Positions 17,387 to 24,900 of a DNA stretch of 50,785 nucleotides are shown here, piece by piece (position 1 is the stretch's first letter; each line of letters starts with the position of its first letter). A model generated the notes under the pieces. That model did no database searches. It had not been told where the DNA came from and saw only the letters and a list, made by a program, of their open reading frames with translations. This DNA is from Streptomyces inhibens. GTDB lineage: Bacteria; Actinomycetota; Actinomycetes; Streptomycetales; Streptomycetaceae. The stretch lies in NCBI RefSeq assembly GCF_003389455.1, contig NZ_QUAC01000116.1, positions 1 to 50,785 of the forward strand, given 5' to 3'. The translations under genes were made by a program, and so were the position numbers.

Positions 17387-17710
17387 TCACCATGGCTCGT
17401 GGTTCAGGTGGACGAGTCCCTCGATGGAGCCCAGGCGGGCTTGCAGAGCGGCGTCCGGGGTCGGGGTGGTGGTCAGCAAGAGCACTCGGATCGCGGGGTG
17501 TTCGGGGGCGTACAGGTCGTCTTCGCCGTCGTCGCCGGGTAGGGCGTTGGGCTGGACCTCGATGCGACTGTCGGCGCCGCCGGCGCGGTAGTAGACGCCC
17601 CGGTAGTCGCTCTCGCGCTCGGTCAAGAGCAGCCCGAGGCGGTCGGTGATGAGCCGAGCCAGCGCCTTCGCAGAATGCGTGCTGGTGCCGTAGGTGTGGT
17701 GGTCGGTCAT
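17387..17710 (-). CDS. Small protein of unknown function
   Basis: A 107-aa protein that I do not recognise. It begins MTDHHTYGTSTHSAKALARLI, has a hydrophilic centre with GGADSRIEVQPNALPGDDGEDDLY, and ends in VHLNHEPW. The composition and strong third-position GC support real coding. No transmembrane segment, signal or known motif is visible. It stands alone between the TetR gene and the antitoxin. The next 278 bp (17711-17988) hold no gene I can support. Confidence 0.55.
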   Translation of the reverse strand: MTDHHTYGTSTHSAKALARLITDRLGLLLTERESDYRGVYYRAGGADSRIEVQPNALPGDDGEDDLYAPEHPAIRVLLLTTTPTPDAALQARLGSIEGLVHLNHEPW

Positions 17711-17988
17711 GGTGCACGGACCTTATGCGGCGAGGGGCTCGGGACGTTGATCAATTCGACCGCGCTCGAAGCGAGCACCGGCTCGGACGAGGGCGACGAG
17801 ATGAGGTGCGTTCACCACCCGCCAGCGGGCCTGCGCGGAGAGCAACCGGCTGCGCCCGGCCCAGGCCCGCGTGTTCGTCCATGGCCGAGTGAAGAACCTT
17901 GCACGATGACGGAGCGTGCTGCACACGCGCTGCCCGGCCCGGTCCTCGCCGCCGGCGCGGGCATTGTCCCCACCGTGGCGGTCGGCCC

Positions 17989-18267
17989 TTAAGGCCCGTA
18001 CGGGGAGTTGTACTTGGCGACGAGGCCGAACTGGCTCTGTTCGCTGCTGGAGGACGGGACCTCCGACATGAAGGACACGGTGCCGATCACTCGCTCCGAC
18101 GCTTCCTGCGCGGCGGTGTCCAGGCGCTCCAACTCCGCGGCCGACACAAGGGCGATGAGCGGCTTGCCGTGGCGGGTCACGACCACCCGCTCCCCGCCGT
18201 AGACGACACGGTTGATCAGTTCTGCGAGTTCGGCCCGGGCTTGCGTCACCGGAATCTCATAAGCCAT
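17989..18267 (-). CDS. Phd/YefM-type antitoxin, orphan
   Basis: A 92-aa antitoxin of the prevent-host-death family. The N-terminal DNA-binding part is diagnostic: YEIPVTQARAELAELINRVVYGGERVVVTRHGKPLIALVSAAELERL. The C-terminal 40 residues, which would wrap the toxin, end NSPYGP. The start is ATG 18267; an alternative at 18276 adds three residues. No RelE/YoeB, Doc or PIN toxin gene follows within the next 280 bp, so it appears unpaired. TGTACA-type sequences lie just upstream, as at YefM operators. Confidence 0.85.
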   Translation of the reverse strand: MAYEIPVTQARAELAELINRVVYGGERVVVTRHGKPLIALVSAAELERLDTAAQEASERVIGTVSFMSEVPSSSSEQSQFGLVAKYNSPYGP

Positions 18268-18284
18268 GCTGACCATCTTAGATT

Positions 18285-18300
18285 CTGTACGTCCTGTACA
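18285..18300. promoter_or_regulatory. CTGTAC direct repeats upstream of the antitoxin
   Basis: CTGTAC occurs at 18285-18290 and 18294-18299, the second extended to the palindrome TGTACA (18295-18300). TGTACA is the core motif of the E. coli YefM-YoeB operator, and the position 18 bp before the antitoxin ATG fits autoregulation. The same DNA is upstream of the divergent thioesterase gene. Confidence 0.5.
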
Positions 18301-18364
18301 GTTGGTGCGAACGCTCGCGCCGGGGGGAGAGCCGCGTCATGGTCCCCGTCGGCCGACCGTGAAC

Positions 18365-19231
18365 ATGATCGACAAGGAGCGGTGCGAAGTGGGCGGTAGC
18401 CTGGTCTGCTTGAAGGCGTCCGGTGGGCGGCACGCCGTGGTTTTCATCCATCCCGCAAGCGGGTCAGCCGCCTCGTTCCGCGCCCTGCAGCCGCACTTGA
18501 GGTCGGACTGTTCCGTCTACGCCTTCCAGTCGCCGGGCATCAGCCCTGACCGTCCCCGGTCCATCGAAGGCATTGCAGAGGCCTACCTGACGGAGTTTTT
18601 GAGCGCCGACTCCCGCTCAACGCCCATTTTCGTCGGCTGGTCCTTCAGCGGGCCGGTGGCCGTGGAGATGGCGCGCCTCTGTGAGGAACGAGGGGTCAAG
18701 CCTGCGGGTGTCATCCTGCTGGACAGCGCGACCCATGAGGTTCTGGGAAGCCGGACGACCGATCTCGCCACGGAGGTGGGCGGGCTCTTCGGGATCGACA
18801 TGCCCCAGTCCCAGGCCTCCTCGGTTGACGGACTTCTGGACCACGCGGCGGCCGTGATCGCCGTGTCGAGCAATACGCCGGGGCTGACGGGCCAAGATCT
18901 GCGTCCCTTCTGGGACATATACAGCTGGCATCAGGGGATATTCGACGAAAGCTGGCACGCCAAGCCTTGTGCGGCGCCGCTTTTGGTGATCCGGGCTCGC
19001 GACGAAACCGGCTGGAATGCGGCGCCGGACTGTCTCGGCTGGTCCGAGGTGGTCAACCGTCCCGCGTCCATCGCCTGGGCCGGGGGTACGCACTACACGA
19101 TGATGGACGACAGCAGGCTGGGAGATGTCGCGCGCATCATCGAGCAAGCCGTCGATAGCTGGGTGGGTGATCCGGGTACCCCGGGCGATCCGGCGCCCGG
19201 CGATGAAGTCGCTTCTGTTGCGAAGACGTGA
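18365..19231 (+). CDS. Thioesterase-domain hydrolase at the cluster border
   Basis: A 288-aa alpha/beta hydrolase resembling PKS/NRPS thioesterases. The N-terminal strand VVFIHPASGSAASFRAL is typical, the nucleophile lies in GWSFSG (Ser93), and the catalytic His is in GGTHYTMM. It may edit or release carrier-bound acyl chains, or hydrolyse the finished product. A GTG at 18359 is an alternative start. Curiously, the best ribosome site (GGGGGAGAG, 18322-18330) serves a seven-codon ORF at 18339-18362 whose TGA overlaps that GTG, which could couple translation. It is the first gene of the cluster on this strand, with clpP 169 bp downstream. Confidence 0.8.
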   Translation: MIDKERCEVGGSLVCLKASGGRHAVVFIHPASGSAASFRALQPHLRSDCSVYAFQSPGISPDRPRSIEGIAEAYLTEFLSADSRSTPIFVGWSFSGPVAVEMARLCEERGVKPAGVILLDSATHEVLGSRTTDLATEVGGLFGIDMPQSQASSVDGLLDHAAAVIAVSSNTPGLTGQDLRPFWDIYSWHQGIFDESWHAKPCAAPLLVIRARDETGWNAAPDCLGWSEVVNRPASIAWAGGTHYTMMDDSRLGDVARIIEQAVDSWVGDPGTPGDPAPGDEVASVAKT

Positions 19232-19260
19232 GCTCCGCCCCTCCAACTGACCGCCGGTTC

Positions 19261-19287
19261 GGGCGACATGCTGGGGCCGAATCGCCC
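19261..19287 (+). terminator. Weak hairpin after the thioesterase gene
   Basis: GGGCGA and TCGCCC form a 6-bp stem with a 15-nt loop about 30 bp after the stop codon. The loop is long, so termination is uncertain. Confidence 0.3.
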
Positions 19288-19311
19288 CTGCTTCCGGTTC
19301 TTTATTTGACT

Positions 19312-19374
19312 GCCAGACAGAACAGACAGTTCAGACAGCTCAAACAGCTCAAACAGCCCAGATAGATCAGACAG
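19312..19374. repeat. Seven tandem 9-bp repeats before clpP
   Basis: Seven consecutive 9-mers follow the pattern NN-CAGACAG (variants CAAACAG and CAGATAG) immediately before clpP, ending 26 bp before its GTG. A TTGACT box (19306-19311) directly precedes the array. The stretch is much more AT-rich than its surroundings. It lies in the presumed promoter or 5' UTR of clpP. Confidence 0.9.
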
Positions 19375-19400
19375 ATCGCTCTCTTTGACAGGACGGTATT

Positions 19401-20054
19401 GTGAATCCCAGCAATTTTTCCGACTCTTACGCGCGACTGCCCCAGGCTGAGGCGCGCTACGTGATTCCGCGCTTCGTGGAGCGCACCTCGCAGGGCGTCC
19501 GTGAGTACGACCCTTATGCGAAGCTCTTCGAGGAGCGCATCATCTTCCTCGGCGTGCAGATCGATGACGCTTCGGCCAACGACATCATGGCCCAGTTGAT
19601 TTGCCTGGAGTCGATGGACCCGGACAGGGACATCTCCCTCTACATCAACAGCCCGGGCGGCTCCTTCACCGCGTTGACCGCGATTTACGACACCATGCAG
19701 TACGTCAAGCCCGACATCCAGACGGTCTGTCTGGGACAGGCGGCCTCCGGCGCCGCCGCTCTGCTGGCGGCAGGTGCGCCCGGCAAGCGGATGGCGCTGC
19801 CCAACGCCCGGGTGCTGATCCATCAGCCGTACACCGAGACCGGCCGGGGCCAGGTCTCCGACCTGGAGATCCAGGCGAACGAGATCCTGCGCATGCGCGC
19901 CCAGATGGAAGAGATGTTTGCCAAGCACTCCAGCACGCCGATCGAGAAGATCCGTGAGGACATCGAGCGCGACAAGATCCTCACGGCTGACATGGCACTG
20001 GAGTACGGGATTGTCGACCAGGTTGTCGTGCCGCGCAACAGCCAAATGCGCTGA
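19401..20054 (+). CDS. clpP: ClpP2-type protease subunit, putative self-resistance copy
   Basis: A 217-aa ATP-dependent Clp protease subunit. The catalytic triad is complete: Ser116 in GQAASGAA, His141 in LIHQP and Asp191 in DIERDKIL. The handle region [19 protein letters not shown] and the N-terminal [20 protein letters not shown] strongly resemble the Streptomyces ClpP2 type. It starts at GTG 19401 with AGGA 7 nt upstream. No clpX/clpC and no second clpP lie nearby, unlike a housekeeping clpP1P2 locus. Lying inside a PKS-NRPS cluster, it is best read as an extra, drug-tolerant target copy; a role in regulating production is the alternative. Confidence 0.93.
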   Translation: MNPSNFSDSYARLPQAEARYVIPRFVERTSQGVREYDPYAKLFEERIIFLGVQIDDASANDIMAQLICLESMDPDRDISLYINSPGGSFTALTAIYDTMQYVKPDIQTVCLGQAASGAAALLAAGAPGKRMALPNARVLIHQPYTETGRGQVSDLEIQANEILRMRAQMEEMFAKHSSTPIEKIREDIERDKILTADMALEYGIVDQVVVPRNSQMR

Positions 20055-20060
20055 TTCGCG

Positions 20061-20088
20061 CACTGGTTAATCGCACACTGGTTAATCG
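20061..20088. repeat. Direct repeat immediately after clpP
   Basis: CACTGGTTAATCG occurs at 20061-20073 and again at 20076-20088 (15-bp period), starting 7 bp after the clpP stop. The function is unknown. Confidence 0.8.
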
Positions 20089-20186
20089 GCCAGCCTGACG
20101 GCGTCGGTGGCAGTCCGGCGCCGGAGGGGTGGCAAAGCGGCATTGTCAGAAGACGAGTGCAGGCAGGCAGGCGGTCGCGTCCCGTG

Positions 20187-20504
20187 ATGTACCCCGAGGG
20201 TCCCAAGATTCCGGCTCTCACCGAAGCCGAGAGCAAGGTCGTGGATGCTTATCTGGCGGTTCTGAAACGCCTGAGCGGCGTCAACCCCACGCAGACGACG
20301 GGGACATACACGGCGCTCAGAGCCGCGCAGGCACTCGTGGCCGAGACACGAGAACTTCGGGACGCCCTGTCCTTGATGTTCGAGCGGCAAGAAAAAGAGA
20401 TTCACGTGCGCACCATGGAGCATGCCTTGCGGTCTCTCGACGGTGACCGCTTTCTTCCGCGGCTGGGACCGCCCGAGGGAGGGGCGCCATCTGACGGGTC
20501 GTGA
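20187..20504 (+). CDS. Unknown protein between clpP and the PKS genes
   Basis: A 105-aa protein I cannot assign. ATG 20187 (or the GTG just before it) opens a mostly helical, charged sequence beginning MYPEGPKIPALTEAESKVVDAYLAVLKR and ending in the Pro/Gly-rich RFLPRLGPPEGGAPSDGS. No signal or membrane segment is seen. Its last 35 codons are repeated, diverged, as the tail of the chimeric ORF at 21051-21269, because a tandem duplication begins inside this gene (at about 20397). It is probably co-transcribed with clpP. Confidence 0.6.
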   Translation: MYPEGPKIPALTEAESKVVDAYLAVLKRLSGVNPTQTTGTYTALRAAQALVAETRELRDALSLMFERQEKEIHVRTMEHALRSLDGDRFLPRLGPPEGGAPSDGS

Positions 20505-20639
20505 CCTGGGCGGCGGGAGGTCCACGACCACTTCCGCTTGAGCATGCCCTTGTACGGGCGACGCACGACCCACCATGCGACATGACATGTCCGTGCCTGC
20601 CGGCGCTGATGGCCTCCGACGCCATTGGCGTCGGCCTCG

Positions 20640-20671
20640 CCCTGCGGCTCAGCCCTGCCCTGCGGCTCAGC
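20640..20671. repeat. Short direct repeat CCCTGCGGCTCAGC
   Basis: The 14-mer occurs at 20640-20653 and 20658-20671 (18-bp period) in non-coding DNA between the small ORF and the first promoter copy. The matching part of the downstream duplication unit lacks it, so it arose or was lost after the duplication. Confidence 0.7.
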
Positions 20672-20845
20672 TCAGCCCTGCCCTGACGTCGGCGGCCGCG
20701 ACTGCGACTGCCGGGCGTGGTCCACGCATGGGTGGATGCGGAATTCACTGTTCCGTTAGTGGATGGGATTCATGGATTTCCGTGCACTGTATGGACCGTC
20801 CGGAGTGGGCCGGATGAACTATGGGGAGTTCGGTTCCCGCCAGGG

Positions 20846-20875
20846 TTGACTATTTTTCACTCCTCGGGTTAGAAC
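20846..20875 (+). promoter_or_regulatory. Promoter-like block, upstream copy
   Basis: TTGACT (20846-20851), an 18-bp spacer and TAGAAC (20870-20875) resemble a sigma-70/HrdB promoter. The block through CTAAGTTGATCTTCGTTGGC is nearly identical in the second duplication unit, whereas flanking DNA has diverged, which argues for function. Confidence 0.5.
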
Positions 20876-20937
20876 TAAGTTGATCTTCGTTGGCGGCACT
20901 CGGGGAGTGCGCCGGCGTGCAGGGTGACCTGTTTTCG

Positions 20938-20962
20938 GTGCGGGGTTTTTCCGTGCCCGCAC
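20938..20962 (+). promoter_or_regulatory. Leader hairpin, upstream copy
   Basis: GTGCGGG and CCCGCAC form a perfect 7-bp stem with an 11-nt loop. The same stem, with a slightly different loop, is kept at 21808-21833. Confidence 0.5.
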
Positions 20963-21050
20963 GGAAGCTTTGAGATAGGGCGACCGGATTTATCTCGGGT
21001 CGCATTCGGCGATGGCTGGTACCTGTCGCCACGAAACGGGGGATGCGGAA

Positions 21051-21269
21051 GTGAAGACCGCCGGCGGCATTGCGGACTGTCTGAAGCACAAAAACGGGGA
21101 AGACCTTGGGACGGCTGGCCGTGATGTCGACATCGACACGCGGTTCCGGGACCTGGGTGGAGAGATTTTCCTCCGCACCATGGCGACAGCCTTGCGGTCC
21201 CTCGATGAGGACCGCTTTCTCCCTCGGCCGGGACCGCCCAGGAGAGGGACCCCGCCCGACGGGTCGTGA
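21051..21269 (+). pseudogene. Chimeric ORF made at the duplication junction
   Basis: GTG 21051 aligns with the PKS1 start codon. The first 36 or so codons (VKTAGGIADCLKHKNGEDLG... to FRDLGG) match the PKS1 N-terminal carrier domain but stop just before the phosphopantetheine Ser. The frame then runs into a diverged copy of the 20187-20504 ORF tail (RTMATALRSLDEDRFLPRPGPP). The product would be a 72-aa fusion lacking the modification site. Probably non-functional, although it retains a promoter, a leader hairpin and an open frame. Confidence 0.7.
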
Positions 21270-21717
21270 CCCAGGCGGGGCGAGGTCCACGACCACTCCC
21301 GCCTGAGCACGCCCGTGCCGGGCGCACCAACCGATGACGGCATCGAGGGCCGGGCCCGCCATGTCGTCATGTCATCACGGTGGTTGAACGCTGAGCGCTC
21401 CTACCGCTCTCCACCGCCCCCTGCCCAGCACACCGGGCAGCTTCAGGGCGCACATGTCGCTCTCGTTCGGCGCGGTGGAGGCTTCTCGGGCTGCTCGACC
21501 CCGTCTCTCCATCGGCAGCGGACTTGCCATCGGCCGTGCAGAAACCTTTCCGTCGACGGCGGCGACTGCCGGGGGCGTGTAGTCCGCTGCATGTGGACGC
21601 CAATTTTTGCTGCTCCCATAACCGACGGGATTCGTGGGATTCCGCGCGCCGTATGGACCGCCGTAGCGATCCACCAAGGCGTACCGGAATTTTTGCAAGG
21701 TAACTTTCTCGCCAGGG

Positions 21718-21747
21718 TTGACTAGTTTTCACTCCTCGGGTTAGAAC
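21718..21747 (+). promoter_or_regulatory. Likely PKS operon promoter
   Basis: TTGACT (21718-21723), an 18-bp spacer and TAGAAC (21742-21747), in a block shared with the upstream unit. It would give a 5' leader of roughly 165 nt before the PKS1 ATG. Confidence 0.55.
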
Positions 21748-21807
21748 TAAGTTGATCTTCGTTGGCAGCCTCGAAAAGTGCGCCGGCGTGCAGGTGATCC
21801 GTTTTCG

Positions 21808-21833
21808 GTGCGGGGGTTTTGTCGTGCCCGCAC
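21808..21833 (+). promoter_or_regulatory. Leader hairpin before PKS1
   Basis: GTGCGGG pairs with CCCGCAC around a 12-nt loop, about 90 nt before the PKS1 start. The stem is unchanged between the two diverged duplication units, so it may matter for expression. Confidence 0.5.
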
Positions 21834-21921
21834 GAGTGCTTTGAGATAGGGCGACCGGTTTCATCCCGGGGCGCAATCATCGATAGCTGCTTTCTATTGT
21901 CATGAAATTGGGGATGCGGAA

Positions 21922-24900
21922 ATGAAGACCGCCGACGACATTGCGGGCTGGCTGAGGCAAAAAATCGGGGAAGACCTTGGGATGGCGGTCGGCGATGTCG
22001 ACATGGATACCCAGTTCCGGGACCTGGGTGTTGATTCCGCCGGGATGACCGCCCTTACCGCGCAGCTGGCAACGCAGCTCGGGGCGCCCCTCTCCCCCAC
22101 TGTCGCCTGGCACTTTCCGACCATCTCGACCCTGGCCGAAGCCCTCGCCGGCGGTACGGGCTCTCCGGCGCCTTCCGCGGCGTCGGCGGGTGCGGGCAGC
22201 GCGGTGCGGTCCGACGAGCCCATCGCCGTCGTGGGGTTGGCGTGCCGGTTCCCGGGCGCGTCGAACGCCGAGGCGTACTGGAACCTGCTGCGGTCCGGAA
22301 TCGATGCGGTCACCGACATTCCCGCGGAGCGTTGGGACACCGAGGCGCTGTACGACCCGGATCCGTCCATGCCGGGGAAAATGAGCACCCGCCGTGGTGG
22401 CTTCCTGTCCGATGTGGACACATTCGACCCGCAGTTCTTCGGCATCTCGCCGCGAGAAGCCGCCCAGATGGACCCCCAGCAGCGACTCGCCCTCGAACTC
22501 GCCTGGACTTCCCTTCAGGACGCCGGGATACCGCCCGCGTCACTGCGCGCCGGCAGTACGGGTGTTTTCCTGGGGACCTTGTGGAGCGATTACGCACGGC
22601 TTGCCGGGCGTGACCTGGACGAGATCCAGCAGCACACCGCCACGGGCCAGGAGCCGAGCATCGTGCCGGCCCGTGTGTCGTACACCCTGGGCCTCCAGGG
22701 GCCCAGCATCGGTATCAACACCGCCTGTTCGTCGTCGCTCGTCGCCGTACACCTGGCATGCCAGAGCCTGCGTTCCGGTGAGAGCACCCTGGCTCTCGCC
22801 GGCGGCGTGAACCTGGTGCTCGCCCCGGAGAGCAGCGCCGCGATGTCGAAGCTCGGGGCCATGAGCCCGGCCGGGCGGTCCGCCGCGTTCGCCGCTTCCG
22901 CCGACGGATACGTCCGGGGCGAGGGCGGCGGAATCGTGGTGCTGAAGCCGCTGTCGGCGGCGCTGGCCGACGGGGACCGGATCCACTGTCTGATCCGTGG
23001 CAGCGCGGTCAACAATGACGGCGCAAGCAACGGCCTCACCGCGCCGAACCCCTCGGCGCAGGAAGCCATGCTCCGTGCGGCCTACTCGCGGGCCGGTGTC
23101 GACGTTCACGACATTCAGTACGTGGAGGCGCACGGGACCGGAACGCGGCTGGGCGACCCGATAGAGGCCCATGCGCTCGGCAAGGTGCTGGGCGCGGGGC
23201 GGACGACCGAGTCGCCGCTGCTGGTCGGGTCGGTGAAGGCCAACATCGGTCACCTGGAGGCAGCGGCCGGAATCGCCGGGCTCATCAAGGTGACCCTGGC
23301 GATGCGCCACCGGGTCATTCCCCCGACGCTCCACCACGACAAGCCCAACCCCGACATTCCCTTCGACGAGCTGCGTCTCGCCGTCCCGACCGCTCTCACC
23401 GACTGGCCCGCCGACGGCGACAAGGCCCTGGCGGGGATCAGCTCCTTCGGGTTCGGCGGCACCAACTGCCATGTGGTCGTGGAGGGTCCGCCCGCCGACC
23501 CCGCACAGCTGCTGCCGCTGTCCGCCCCCACCCCCGAGGAACTGCGGGAGGCCGCGGACGCGATGCTGGACGCGGTGGCGAAGGCACCGTCGGGCTCCGT
23601 CCCCGACTGGTGCGGCACCGCCGCCATGCGCCTGAGCACACACCCGTACCGGGCGGCGGTGACCGTCCGGAACAGGGACGAACTGCGCAGCGCGCTGAAG
23701 GGCATTGCCTCCGGCGACGCCCCCTTTGCCGTCAAAACCCCGCCTCGCCTCGCTTTCGTCTTCTCCGGCCAGGGCTCTCAGTGGTGCGGCATGGGACTCG
23801 ATCTGCTGCACACCGAGCCGGTCTTCCGCGAGGCGCTGCTGGAGTGCGACCGCCTGATACACGCCCACTCCGGGATCTCTGTCGTCGAGGAACTGGGCCG
23901 GGACACCGGCGATTCCCGGCTGGACACCACGACCGTGATGCAGCCGGCCGTCTTCGCCGTCCAGGTCGCTCTCGCGGCGCTGTGGCGCTCGTGGGGCATC
24001 GAGCCGGACGGCGTGGTGGGGCACAGCCTCGGTGAGGTGGCGGCGGCCCATGTGGCGGGCGCGCTTCGCCTGGAGGACGCGGTACGGGTCGTCTGTGAGC
24101 GCAGCCGCCTGATGGACCGGATCGACGGTATGGGGGCCGTGGCGGTGGTGGACCTCCCCTTCGCCGAGGTCCGGAGCCTGCTCGCCGACTACCCCGGCCT
24201 CTTCCCCGCCGGTGCGAACAGCACGAACAGCTCTGTCCTTTCGGGAGACGCCGCGGCACTCGACCGGTGCCTGGCGGATCTGAGCACGCGCGGTGTCCGG
24301 TGCCGACGGGTGAACATGGGCGTCGCCTCGCACAGCGGACAGTGCGACCCGCTGCTGCCCGAACTGCGCGCGGCCCTGTCCGACATACAAGCGTCGCAGG
24401 CCGGGGTTCCGGTCATGTCCTCGGTGACCGCGGACTTCGTCGACGGCAGCGCACTCGACGCCTCGTACTGGGTGCGCAATCTGCGGGAACCGGTTCTGTT
24501 CGCTCCGGCGGTCGAGCGGCTCCTCGATGCGGGGTACGACCACTTCCTGGAGGTCAGCCCGCACGCCGTGCTCACCGGCTCGGTGGCGGAGATCGCCGGG
24601 GACCGCGGTGCGCCGGCCCGTTCCCTGCCGTCCCAGCGTCGTGGACCGGACGCGCGCGCGGTCATGCTGAACACCCTCGGCGAGCTGTACCGCTCGGGGC
24701 GGGACATCGCATGGCGCCCCGTCTACCCGGCGGATCTGCGTCTCGTCGCGCTTCCTCCGGCGGTGGACCGGCTCGCCGTCCCCGTGGCGGAGGACCGGCG
24801 CGTCCGCACCCTCCCTCTGAGCGCCCACTCCCTTCCGGCGCTGCGTCAACTCGCCCGCGAGACGGAGACCCTGCTCGCCGGGCCGGCGCACATCGGCCTG

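Larger units (their letters stand above)
20397..21161. repeat. Diverged tandem duplication, upstream unit
   Basis: This unit runs from the last third of the 20187-20504 ORF through non-coding DNA, a promoter-like block and the first 36 or so codons of a PKS-type carrier domain. It is homologous to 21162-22030. Matching landmarks are the CGCACCATGG tail start (20409 vs 21174), CAGGGTTGAC (20841 vs 21713) and GACCTGGGTG (21150 vs 22021). GAGATT occurs at the start of both units (20397 and 21162), a possible recombination point. Outside these parts, 20505-21050 holds no gene. Confidence 0.85.
21162..22030. repeat. Diverged tandem duplication, downstream unit
   Basis: The second unit, about 105 bp longer than the first because of indels in the central non-coding part, delivers the functional promoter, leader and start of PKS1. 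The stretch 21270-21921 contains no gene; it holds the promoter copy at 21718-21747 and the hairpin at 21808-21833. Confidence 0.85.

Noticed and set aside
17723..17926. A 67-codon minus-strand frame containing RWRVVNAPHLVALVRAGARF
   Set aside because: It vaguely recalls the end of some transposase-type proteins, but I could not place it in a family and there are no inverted repeats or other parts.
19312..19374. CRISPR-like array
   Set aside because: The unit is only 9 bp with no spacers and there are no cas genes; it is a simple tandem repeat.
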